Origin: Chloroflexota bacterium | GTDB taxonomy: Bacteria > Chloroflexota > Limnocylindria > Limnocylindrales > CSP1-4 | Length of the DNA: 13,653 nt | Direction: 5' to 3' | Assembly: GCA_021812735.1 (NCBI GenBank) | Contig: JAKAMV010000167.1 | Span: forward strand, 1-13,653 | Part shown: in pieces, positions 6,851 to 12,452 of the stretch | Layout: every line of letters starts with the position of its first letter | Position numbering within the stretch: position 1 is the stretch's first letter | Made by a program: the position numbers and the translations under genes | Notes under the pieces: generated by a model | Database searches by the model: none | Told to the model about the DNA's origin: nothing | What the model saw: the letters and a program-made list of their open reading frames with translations, nothing else

Positions 6851-7810
6851 ATGACCGCGCCGTCAGCCGACCCCGCCATCTCTGTGCGCGGTCTTCGCAA
6901 GGCCTACGGCTCACATACCGTGCTCGACGGCATCAGCCTCGACGTGCCCGCGGGCTCGGTCTTCGCACTCCTGGGCCCCAACGGGGCGGGCAAGACGACG
7001 GCGGTCCACATCCTCACCACGCTGCTCCATCCCGACGCCGGGGAGGTGCTCGTGGGCGGCGTGGACATCGCGCGGCGGCCAGACGACGCGCGCCGGCTGA
7101 TCGGGCTGACCGGCCAGGTGTCCGCCGTCGACCCGCAGTTCACCGGCGCCGAGAACCTGCTGCTGATGGCCGATCTGCACCACCTCCCGCGCGATCGGAG
7201 CCGGCGGCGCGTCCGCGAGCTGCTCGACCGCTTCGACCTCGAGGACGCCGCGGCCAAGCCGGTCCAGACCTGGTCGGGCGGGATGCGCCGTCGCCTGGAC
7301 CTCGCGATGACGCTCGTGGTCGAGCCGCGGATCATCTTCCTGGACGAGCCCACGACGGGTCTCGACCCGCGCAGCCGCCGGGTCATGTGGGACATCGTGC
7401 GCGAGCTCGTCGGCGGCGGCGCCACCGTGTTCCTCACCACGCAGTACCTTGAGGAGGCCGACCGCCTCGCGAGCCGGATCGCGCTGCTCGACGACGGCCG
7501 CATCGTGGCCCAGGGGACCCCGGTCGAGCTCAAGCGGCTCGTCCCCGGCGGCAGTGTGCGGCTGGAGTTCGGATCGCCCGGGGAGCTGGAGCGCGCGTCG
7601 AGCGTGCTCGACGGCGCCGCCCGCGACGAGCAGGGCCTCGCCCTCGAGGTCGCCAGCGACGGCGGCATGCACTCGCTCCGGGCGCTGCTCGACCGCCTCG
7701 ACGCGTCGTCGGTCGAGGTGGACGCCCTCTCGGTCCGTCCGGCCGACCTCGACGACGTGTTCCTCCACCTGACGGGCCGCCGGGACGGCGGCGAGGAGAT
7801 CAGCCGATGA
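6851..7810 (+). CDS. ABC transporter ATP-binding protein, DrrA (daunorubicin resistance) type
   Basis: A 319-residue cytoplasmic ATPase subunit of an exporter. It has Walker A GPNGAGKTT at 42-50, Q-loop Gln89 (GLTGQVSAVD), the ABC signature WSGGMRRRLD at 141-150, Walker B IIFLDEP at 161-167, D-loop TGLD at 169-172, and TTQYLEEAD, where Gln replaces the usual switch histidine as is common in DrrA-type proteins. The C-terminal 80 residues form the DrrA-type extension ending in DDVFLHLTGR, which in this family helps bind the permease. The ATG has a modest GGGAG site. Its stop overlaps the permease start by ATGA, implying translational coupling. Likely cargo is a hydrophobic drug-like compound; specificity is unknown. 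Confidence 0.95.
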   Translation: MTAPSADPAISVRGLRKAYGSHTVLDGISLDVPAGSVFALLGPNGAGKTTAVHILTTLLHPDAGEVLVGGVDIARRPDDARRLIGLTGQVSAVDPQFTGAENLLLMADLHHLPRDRSRRRVRELLDRFDLEDAAAKPVQTWSGGMRRRLDLAMTLVVEPRIIFLDEPTTGLDPRSRRVMWDIVRELVGGGATVFLTTQYLEEADRLASRIALLDDGRIVAQGTPVELKRLVPGGSVRLEFGSPGELERASSVLDGAARDEQGLALEVASDGGMHSLRALLDRLDASSVEVDALSVRPADLDDVFLHLTGRRDGGEEISR

Positions 7811-8613
7811 ACGCCCATGCCCTCGCCGACTCGGCGACGATGCTCCGCCGCAGTCTGCGCCGGATGCGCCGCTACCCGTCGCTCACCCTGTTCGTGGCCG
7901 GCATCCCGGTGGCCCTGATGCTCCTGTTCGTGTACGTGTTCGGCGGCACGCTGGGCGCGGGCATCGGCGGGGCGGCGGCCGATGCCACGCTCGACCGCGC
8001 GGCCTACACCGCGTACGTCGTGCCGGCGATCCTGCTCATCGCCGTTGCCGGGGCGGGGCAGGGGACGGCCATCTCGGTGGCCATGGACATGACCCAGGGG
8101 ATCATCGCCCGGTTCCGCACGATGGCCATCGCCCGGTCGTCAGTGCTCGCGGGCCATGTGCTCGGGGCCGTCCTGCAGTCGATGATGGCCATCGCGATCG
8201 TGGTGGGGGTGGCGCTCGTGATCGGCTTCCGCCCGACCGCCGGACCCGTCGCCTGGCTGGCGGCACTGGGCCTGCTCGCCCTCGCCGCGACCGCGGTCAG
8301 CTGCCTCTCGGTGGCGCTGGGGCTGGCTGCCAACAGCGTCGAGACGGCCAGCAACTCGCCGATGTTCCTCACCCTGCTGCCCTTCCTGAGCTCGGGCTTC
8401 GTGCCCGCGGCGTCGATGCCGGGGCCGCTGGGCTGGTTCGCCGGGGTCCAGCCGTTCACGCCGGTCATCGAGACGCTCCGCGGGCTCCTGCTCGGGACCG
8501 CGGTCGGCGACAGCGGGATCGAGGCCGTGGCGTGGTGCTTGGTGGTGGCCGTGGCGGGGTTCCTGTGGGCGATGCGCCTCTACGAGCGGCTGCCGGAGAG
8601 GCCGGGCGCGTGA
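7807..8613 (+). CDS. ABC-2 type transporter permease (DrrB-like)
   Basis: A 268-residue inner-membrane protein with about six hydrophobic helices. The first follows a basic N-terminus (RRSLRRMRRYP, then LTLFVAGIPVALMLLFVYVFGG). Typical ABC-2/DrrB segments are seen: YVVPAILL, a MTQGIIARFRTMAIARSSVLAGH stretch in two parts on the cytoplasmic side, PMFLTLLPFLSSGFVP, and VQPFTPVIETLRGLLLG near the C-terminus. This last pair of motifs is shared by DrrB permeases. It starts inside the ATPase stop codon and so should form the transporter with it, probably as a 2+2 complex. A GC hairpin follows 49 bp after the stop. Confidence 0.95.
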   Translation: MNAHALADSATMLRRSLRRMRRYPSLTLFVAGIPVALMLLFVYVFGGTLGAGIGGAAADATLDRAAYTAYVVPAILLIAVAGAGQGTAISVAMDMTQGIIARFRTMAIARSSVLAGHVLGAVLQSMMAIAIVVGVALVIGFRPTAGPVAWLAALGLLALAATAVSCLSVALGLAANSVETASNSPMFLTLLPFLSSGFVPAASMPGPLGWFAGVQPFTPVIETLRGLLLGTAVGDSGIEAVAWCLVVAVAGFLWAMRLYERLPERPGA

Positions 8614-8661
8614 CGCCCAATGCCGATAGGCGAGATGTGACGCGCGTGTCCGCTGAGCGGG

Positions 8662-8690
8662 CGCGCGCCCGTGCACGCGACGGGCGCGCG
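8662..8690 (+). terminator. GC hairpin after the EXLDI-ABC operon
   Basis: A perfect 11-bp stem, CGCGCGCCCGT (8662-8672) with ACGGGCGCGCG (8680-8690), has a 7-nt loop, between the permease stop and the left 45-bp repeat. No U-run follows, so it is a likely but unproved terminator. Confidence 0.5.
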
Positions 8691-8727
8691 AGCACGTGGC
8701 CGCACCGGCTGCACCAGGAGTTGGGAA

Positions 8728-8772
8728 TGGCTGGCGCGCCAGGATTCGAACCTGGAACCCCCTGATCCAGAG
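8728..8772 (-). repeat. Left att repeat: 3' half of tRNA-Gln(CUG)
   Basis: On the minus strand this reads anticodon loop CTCTGGA (anticodon CTG), a 3' stem TCAGG, T-arm CCAGG/TTCGAAT/CCTGG, acceptor strand CGCGCCA and GCCA. It is identical to 11844-11888 over all 45 bp, and identity stops at both ends. No tRNA 5' half adjoins it (the following bases are unrelated), so this is a duplicated att fragment and not a gene. Confidence 0.78.
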
Positions 8773-8845
8773 GTCGGCCGGACCGTGAACGGCCGTTCTG
8801 TTCGTGCGTGCGATGCGTCCCGATCCGTTCCGTCCGTCCGGCAGT

Positions 8846-8878
8846 GTACCCCCGCCAAGGGGTACGGTTGCGGGGTAC
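8846..8878. promoter_or_regulatory. Three-half-site operator upstream of the DUF6941-like gene
   Basis: GTACCCC (8846-8852), GGGGTAC (8859-8865) and GGGGTAC (8872-8878) are three perfect 7-bp half-sites with exactly 6 bp between neighbours (13-bp period). The first pair is an inverted repeat and the second pair is direct. It lies 26 bp before ATG 8905. The arrangement looks like a protein-binding site controlling the first cargo gene; no regulator is recognised inside the element. Confidence 0.45.
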
Positions 8879-8904
8879 AGGTGTCGGCCAACGGGAGGGC
8901 TTGG

Positions 8905-9387
8905 ATGGACTCAGGCGGCCCCTACATCAACGCTGCGTTCTTCTGTGAGCGCGTGATCGAGGAGCGGGACGGCACGCTCTCCGCGATCCGGATCGTGGAC
9001 CGCGTCACGAATATGGCGGTCGGGACGGGCACCCCGGCGGCGATGCCCGCGATGCCCGTCAACCTCGCGCTGCTGATCGCCCTGAAGCCGGGGCGAGCCC
9101 TGGGACGGCACGACGTCCAGATCACCGCGGAGCGGCCTTCGGGGATCCGGACCGACATGGCCAGCGCCCTGTCCGTCAACCTCGAGGGCGGGGATCGCGG
9201 TGCCAACCTGGTGATGAACCTATCGCTCGTCGTGACCGAGGTGGGCCTCTACTGGTTCGACGTGGTCGTCGACGAGACGGTGCTCACACGAGTGCCGCTA
9301 CGTGTGCTCTACCAGCGACAGGAGGCGGGACCTCCTCCCGGAGAGTCAGGTTCACCTGGTCCGTCCGGTAACCGGCCCCAGTTGTGA
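8905..9387 (+). CDS. DUF6941-like protein, unknown function
   Basis: A 160-residue protein. The N-terminal pattern PYINAAFFCERVIEERDGTLSAIRIVDR is like the opening of DUF6941 proteins (a strand, CE.v.e..g..s.i.i.d). The remainder alternates hydrophobic strands (MPVNLALLIAL, LVMNLSLVVTEVGLYWFDVVVDE, RVPLRVLYQ), consistent with a small beta-sandwich. The last 25 residues are a Gly/Pro/Ser tail that overlaps the antisense gene at 9284-9664. The ATG is chosen because GGGAGG lies 6 nt upstream (8893-8898), although the frame is open further left through the repeat. It is the first gene inside the left att repeat. Function is unknown, no catalytic motif is visible, and the family assignment is from memory of the pattern. 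Confidence 0.75.
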   Translation: MDSGGPYINAAFFCERVIEERDGTLSAIRIVDRVTNMAVGTGTPAAMPAMPVNLALLIALKPGRALGRHDVQITAERPSGIRTDMASALSVNLEGGDRGANLVMNLSLVVTEVGLYWFDVVVDETVLTRVPLRVLYQRQEAGPPPGESGSPGPSGNRPQL

Positions 9388-9664
9388 CGCGCCACTCGGG
9401 GGCCGGCCCGATCCTCACGGGGATCGGGGCGAGGACCGCCAGCTCGGCGCGCAGCTCCTCATCATCGAGGACGCCGCTTCCGTGCTCCGCCAGGAGCAGC
9501 TCGACGCGACCCCACAACCGGTCCAGGGCATCGTCGCCGGCGGGGAGGGCCTCGCCCATCGTCGCGACCATCTCGTCGAGCTCGCGCAGCTGCCGCTCGC
9601 CGGCCACGACGGCGCCGATGGCGTCGCGGAGCTCGGAGAGCTGACCGGTGGTGGCGAAGCCCAT
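9284..9664 (-). CDS. Hypothetical helical protein (126 aa)
   Basis: The frame has strongly G/C-ending codons along most of its length, as expected for a coding strand here. GGGAG lies upstream of the ATG at 9664-9662. The N-terminal 75 residues are predicted to be largely helical with heptad-like spacing (QLSELRDAIGAVVAGERQLRELDEMVATM in pieces, then DALDRLWGRVELLLAEHG), suggesting a short coiled coil. The C-terminal part is mixed. It overlaps the tail of the DUF6941-like gene by 104 bp on the opposite strand, and its start overlaps the start of the divergent gene at 9648 by 17 bp. I do not recognise the family. Confidence 0.6.
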   Translation of the reverse strand: MGFATTGQLSELRDAIGAVVAGERQLRELDEMVATMGEALPAGDDALDRLWGRVELLLAEHGSGVLDDEELRAELAVLAPIPVRIGPAPEWRVTTGAGYRTDQVNLTLREEVPPPVAGRAHVAALV

Positions 9665-9977
9665 TGTCTATGTCTCCCAGAGCGAGCTGTGGCGCGTCTA
9701 CGCGGATGGCGATTATGACGGGCGACTGCAGCGCGGCGAACTCCTGTCTCGCGTGGTCGATGATAACCATCCCTCGCGACCAAAGGCGCGCGAGCCGTTC
9801 TGCACCCGCAGCCAGATGATCCAGCTCGTGCGTGCCCGCGACCACGCCGTGTTGGTTCTGGCGCACCGGTACCTCCGGCGCGACGGCACGATCGGGGCGT
9901 CCGGCAAGCCCGACCCAAAGCGGATCTACCTCGCCGACAAGATCCTGACCCTCGATCGGTCGGCGGCAGGATCGTGA
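9648..9977 (+). CDS. Small conserved-looking hypothetical protein (109 aa)
   Basis: Starts GTG 9648 or GTG 9651 (MAKPIVYVSQSELWRVYADG..). The protein has an N-terminal strand, a central basic stretch with CTRSQMIQLVRARDHAVLVLAHRYLR, and a C-terminal GTIGASGKPDPKRIY segment. The alternation of strands and short helices looks like a compact folded domain, not a shadow frame. There is no signal peptide or membrane segment. Its stop overlaps the next start as GTGA, so the two are translationally coupled. Function is not recognised; it may act with the downstream 97-residue protein as a two-part cargo module. Confidence 0.72.
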   Translation: MVAKPIVYVSQSELWRVYADGDYDGRLQRGELLSRVVDDNHPSRPKAREPFCTRSQMIQLVRARDHAVLVLAHRYLRRDGTIGASGKPDPKRIYLADKILTLDRSAAGS

Positions 9978-10267
9978 CCGAGCGCGCCGACGTCGAGCTC
10001 TGGCCGGTCCTGCCCGAGCGGCCGGCCGGCCTCGAGTGCGCGCCGCGGCCCGGCCAGTGGGTCTGGTACGTGCCGGAGAAGATCCGCCACAGCTCGTTCC
10101 ACGAGGTGCTGTCCGTCGAGTCGCTGACCGAGGACGGCGAGCCGCCGCTCGAGCTCGTGGTGGTCACGTGCGGGCGCGCCTGGCCGCTCGACGAGCTCGC
10201 GGCGGCCGTCGAGTGGTCGGTCCGGTGCTGCGACGGTCTCAGGACCGGGTCAGCGCCCAATGCCTGA
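9974..10267 (+). CDS. Small hypothetical protein (97 aa), coupled to the upstream gene
   Basis: GTG 9974 overlaps the preceding stop. The protein (MTERADVELWPVLPERPAG..) contains a WVWYVPEKIRHSSFHEVLSVESL core, then a strand PLELVVVTCGRAWPLDELAAAVEWSV, and a C-terminal pair of cysteines (RCC). The aromatic W-x-W-Y and the strand pattern suggest a small beta-rich domain. I do not recognise a family. It lies in a three-gene run of small frames that converges on the DUF5677-like gene. Confidence 0.68.
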   Translation: MTERADVELWPVLPERPAGLECAPRPGQWVWYVPEKIRHSSFHEVLSVESLTEDGEPPLELVVVTCGRAWPLDELAAAVEWSVRCCDGLRTGSAPNA

Positions 10268-10341
10268 ACTGCGCCCGGGAGGGGTCGGGCAAGCCGAACC
10301 ACTGGATGCGGCGGCTGCGGGAGACGGGCGTCCTGGGCTGA
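10225..10341 (+). CDS. Possible micro-ORF with CxxC (38 aa)
   Basis: GTG 10225 opens a short frame encoding MLRRSQDRVSAQ, CLNCAREG, then SGKPNHWMRRLRETGVLG, ending TGA 10339-10341. Codons mostly end in G/C, and the CxxC followed by a basic helix looks like a half zinc site or a DNA/RNA-contacting peptide. It overlaps the preceding gene by 43 bp and has no strong ribosome site. It could equally be a frameshifted C-terminus of that gene or chance. Confidence 0.3.
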   Translation: MLRRSQDRVSAQCLNCAREGSGKPNHWMRRLRETGVLG

Positions 10342-10359
10342 ACGAGCCCCGGGCGGCGC

Positions 10360-11121
10360 TTACGGACGCGGCTCCCACGCGGCGAGCGCCAAGCGCAGAG
10401 CGTCCAGGTCCGCCTCGAGGCCGAGGCCGAGCTGGCGGCTGGTAGACGCGAGCAGCATGCACAGGGCCGGCACGGCCAGCCCGCGCACCATCTCGCCGGG
10501 CACGGCTGGCCTCAGGCGCAGGTGCGTGCCGTCCGGACGCCGCGTGAGGCGGTCCCCGACGAAGGCGCGGCCGTTGGCGTGGACCATCTGGCTCAGCAGC
10601 TGGAACGTCCAGTAGAGCTCGACGGCGTCGCCGCCGAGCTCCGCGCGGTCCGAGATCGAGGGGAGCAGCGGGTCCGAGGCCTTGGCGCTGATCCGCTCGC
10701 CGACGCGGGCGACCGCGACCCGGCGCAGCAGGCGCGCCCGCTGCTCGCGCCGGCGGATCTCCTCGGGCGCGAACGCGGCCAGCTGGGCCAGGCCTCGGCC
10801 CTTCCGGACCCTGTTGAAGCCGATGCCGACCCGGATCGCGTCGCGGGCGTCGCTCGCGGTGTAGAGCGCGAGCCGCAGGCGCGGGGCGCCCTCGATCCAC
10901 TTGGCGAGGATCACCAGGTCGATCAGCGAGCGGAGGATGCCGACGCCGGCCTCGGGCCACCTGGCGGCGACGTCCCACGCCTGGCCGTAGTAGCGGACGC
11001 CCCGGAGGGCGAAGGCGATGGCGAACCGCTGCCCGTCCGTCCGGCCCTCGAGCGGCAGGTCGAAGGCGCCGAAGAACGCCCGGACCCGGACGTTGCCCTG
11101 CGAGGTGCTCATCGCGGCCAT
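10360..11121 (-). CDS. DUF5677-like helical protein, unknown function
   Basis: The start is placed at ATG 11121-11119 (GGGGGA just upstream; a second ATG lies 3 codons later). The frame stays open further but becomes an antisense Ser/Arg-rich shadow of the recombinase. The 253-residue protein is mostly helical: FAIAFALRGVRYYGQAWDVAARW, a RSLIDLVILAKWIEG helix, YTASDARDAIRVG, a YWTFQLLSQMVHANG helix, and a C-terminal VPALCMLLASTSRQLGLGLEADLDALRLAL region. The R-S-L-x-D/E-L..W helix followed by an H-containing helix (MVHANGRAF) resembles DUF5677-type proteins, which are uncharacterised and found mainly in variable genome regions. It is the only minus-strand cargo gene of medium size and is convergent with the small-gene run. 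The assignment is tentative; a long helical, possibly abortive-infection-like role is speculation. Confidence 0.7.
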   Translation of the reverse strand: MAAMSTSQGNVRVRAFFGAFDLPLEGRTDGQRFAIAFALRGVRYYGQAWDVAARWPEAGVGILRSLIDLVILAKWIEGAPRLRLALYTASDARDAIRVGIGFNRVRKGRGLAQLAAFAPEEIRRREQRARLLRRVAVARVGERISAKASDPLLPSISDRAELGGDAVELYWTFQLLSQMVHANGRAFVGDRLTRRPDGTHLRLRPAVPGEMVRGLAVPALCMLLASTSRQLGLGLEADLDALRLALAAWEPRP

Positions 11122-11155
11122 CGGGTCCCCCACGCGTCCCCCATTGGCGGCGAGG

Positions 11156-11188
11156 GGCCCCGGCCGAGGGGGGGATCCGGCCGGGGCC
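11156..11188. terminator. Strong GC hairpin between recombinase remnant and DUF5677-like gene
   Basis: A perfect 11-bp stem, GGCCCCGGCCG (11156-11166) with CGGCCGGGGCC (11178-11188), has an 11-nt loop. It lies 35 bp upstream of the minus-strand gene start, so it is not a normal 3' terminator for either flanking gene. It may insulate the two or act as a leader attenuator. Direction cannot be assigned. Confidence 0.4.
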
Positions 11189-11329
11189 GCCAGCGGCAAT
11201 TCTAGGACGGGCAGATCACCCCGGAGCGCGCTTCGCAAGCGCATCGCCGAGCGCTTCGCCGACGACCCACCTGAGCGCCCCCAGCCAGCCCAGGACGCCC
11301 CGCGGCGGCCCGAGAGCCCGGCGGACACG

Positions 11330-11764
11330 CTCGAGCGGGGGACGAACCGCCTGGCCGAGCCGAAGACCGACCGCAGCCGGCGGACGCTGCACCTGCCGCT
11401 CCCCGTCACGGCCGCTCTGCGGCGCCACAGGACCGCCCAGGAGCTCGAGAGGGCGTCGAGGAAGGTCTGGGACGTGCGCGGCCTCGTGTTCGCCAACAGC
11501 GTCAACGGCGGGCCGCTGGACGGCCACAACGTGACGGGAGAGCTCCGCGACGTCCTCGCGGCAGCCGGCCTGCCCCGCCAGCGATTCCACGACCTCCGCC
11601 ACGCCTTCGCGACCCTCCAGCTCGAGGCCGGAGCCGAGCTTTTCGAGGTGAGCCGGGCCCTGGGCCACTCCAACATCAGCACGACGGCAGACGTCTACGG
11701 CGCGTTCACGAAGGCGATGGCGCGCAGGACGGCCGAGCGGATGGACGCCGTGCTCGGCGGCTGA
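11330..11764 (+). pseudogene. Tyrosine recombinase (phage-type integrase), 5'-truncated
   Basis: The catalytic C-terminal part is intact. It has the beta-hairpin lysine in LAEPKTDRSRRT (Lys at 11363-11365), a RGLVFANS..G.PLDG..V region, H-x-x-R in FHDLRHAFATL (11588-11602), LGHSNIST with the second His (11666-11668), and the nucleophile Tyr in ADVYGAF (11696-11698), ending at TGA 11762. The arm-binding domain, core-binding domain and the first catalytic Arg are absent. Upstream the frame is open but shows only Pro/Arg-rich sequence antisense to other features, with no credible start or ribosome site. It cannot be catalytically complete. It sits 80 bp from the right att repeat, as integrase genes of tRNA-targeting elements usually do, and an intrinsic terminator follows. 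Confidence 0.8.
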
Positions 11765-11785
11765 AGTCGGTATGCCAAGTCGGTA
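11764..11785. repeat. Tandem AAGTCGGTA pair after the recombinase stop
   Basis: AAGTCGGTA occurs at 11764-11772 and 11777-11785, one 13-bp period apart, between the recombinase stop and the att repeat. Position and spacing suit an integrase arm-type or excisionase binding site, which is an inference from placement. Confidence 0.4.
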
Positions 11786-11800
11786 CGGCCCGGAATCGAG

Positions 11801-11829
11801 AGGCCCCCGGATCGCTCCGGGGGCCTTTT
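11801..11829 (+). terminator. Intrinsic (Rho-independent) terminator
   Basis: AGGCCCCCGGA (11801-11811), tetraloop TCGC, TCCGGGGGCCT (11816-11826), then a run of T to 11829. The perfect 11-bp stem with U-tract lies 36 bp after the recombinase stop. On the other strand it would also fold downstream of the tRNA-like sequence, but without a U-tract. Confidence 0.9.
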
Positions 11830-11843
11830 CACGTTCGGGGGAG

Positions 11844-11918
11844 TGGCTGGCGCGCCAGGATTCGAACCTGGAACCCCCTGATCCAGAGTCAACTGACCGA
11901 TAGTCAGGCGGTTCGCCA
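11844..11918 (-). tRNA. tRNA-Gln(CUG)-like gene at the right att site, probably degenerate
   Basis: The 3' half (11844-11888) is textbook: loop CTCTGGA with U33 and anticodon CTG, T-arm CCAGG/CCTGG around TTCGAAT, discriminator G73, encoded CCA. The 5' half (11889-11918) fits poorly. TGGCGAA matches the CGCGCCA acceptor in only five of seven pairs, the anticodon stem GTTGA/TCAGG has a G-G end pair and a wobble, and the D-arm does not form the usual four-pair stem. CCTGA, which would pair perfectly with TCAGG, is found instead inside the D-arm region. It is either a damaged tRNA gene or an att site with a chance upstream half. The anticodon still indicates Gln. Confidence 0.5.
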
Positions 11919-11929
11919 GCGCTGGCCCC

Positions 11930-12452
11930 GAACCCACGTTCAGGAGCCCTGTTTCGATCGCTCCTCGGGCGCTAAGCGCCGTCAGATTCCGGGGGTGTCA
12001 GGCGAACATCCCCGCGAGAGTCAGGCGCACCAGCCGGATCGCCTGAGCGTCAAGCGAACTTCGGGTGCGTCTCTTGATGGTACGCCTGGGGTGCGAGCGC
12101 GACCCCGCCCATGGAGGCGCGGGCGGCCCTGACCGTTGCGCCGGGGCCGCCGCCTTGTCGTTACGTGCGAAGGCCCAGGCCCACACGACCCAGAGGGCGA
12201 TCAGCGCCTCCTGGCGTCAGCGAGAACGCGCCTCCCGAGCACGCGACAGGAGTTGAGTGCGCGGACGTCACGGCTATTCGGATGGCATCGGGATCGGGAT
12301 CGGGATCGACGGAAGGGTGACCGAACCGCCCACCCGTCACGAACCATCAAGCGAATGCGCGACCGCCTGGGTCGGTCGTTCCGGGAGCAGCAAGTCGAAG
12401 CGTGCGTCGCGGGGTGGCACAGCCGAGGAACCTAGCGGGCCCCGAGACGCCT
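11930..12452. other. Intergenic stretch without a convincing gene
   Basis: About 520 bp between the right tRNA-like site and the AlbA_2 gene. Short frames here on either strand are rich in Arg/Ala/Pro and lack ribosome sites or recognisable folds. Visible items are a short tandem repeat, ATCGGG x 3.7 at 12287-12308, and scattered GTCAGGCG/GTCAAGCG words around 11997-12056. It may hold degraded sequence from earlier insertions at the tRNA site. Confidence 0.5.

Larger units (their letters stand above)
8728..11888. mobile_element. Small tRNA-Gln-targeted integrative element (about 3.1 kb), probably immobile
   Basis: Identical 45-bp direct repeats (8728-8772 and 11844-11888) of the 3' half of a tRNA-Gln(CUG) flank the segment. 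A tyrosine recombinase remnant ends 80 bp from the right repeat, the usual int-next-to-att arrangement, and tRNA 5' sequence continues only at the right end, as expected when an element enters the 3' part of a tRNA gene. Cargo consists of unknown small genes, a DUF6941-like and a DUF5677-like protein. The recombinase lacks its N-terminal half, so the element could move only with help in trans. The call comes from the repeats, the recombinase and the layout; no empty site is available for comparison. Confidence 0.62.

Noticed and set aside
8728..8802. A complete tRNA gene at the left repeat
   Set aside because: Only the 3' half is present; the bases that should form the acceptor, D-arm and anticodon 5' strand do not pair with it.
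11998..12186. Minus-strand 62-codon frame next to the right att site
   Set aside because: No ribosome site or recognisable pattern, and Arg/Ala-rich composition as in random GC-rich frames.
12287..12308. ATCGGG tandem repeat as a CRISPR or regulatory array
   Set aside because: It is a 6-bp unit repeated under four times without spacers; it looks like simple slippage.
12073..12351. Inverted pair CTTGATGGT (12073) and ACCATCAAG (12343)
   Set aside because: Nine bp over about 280 bp with no extension, target duplication or transposase; chance is likely.
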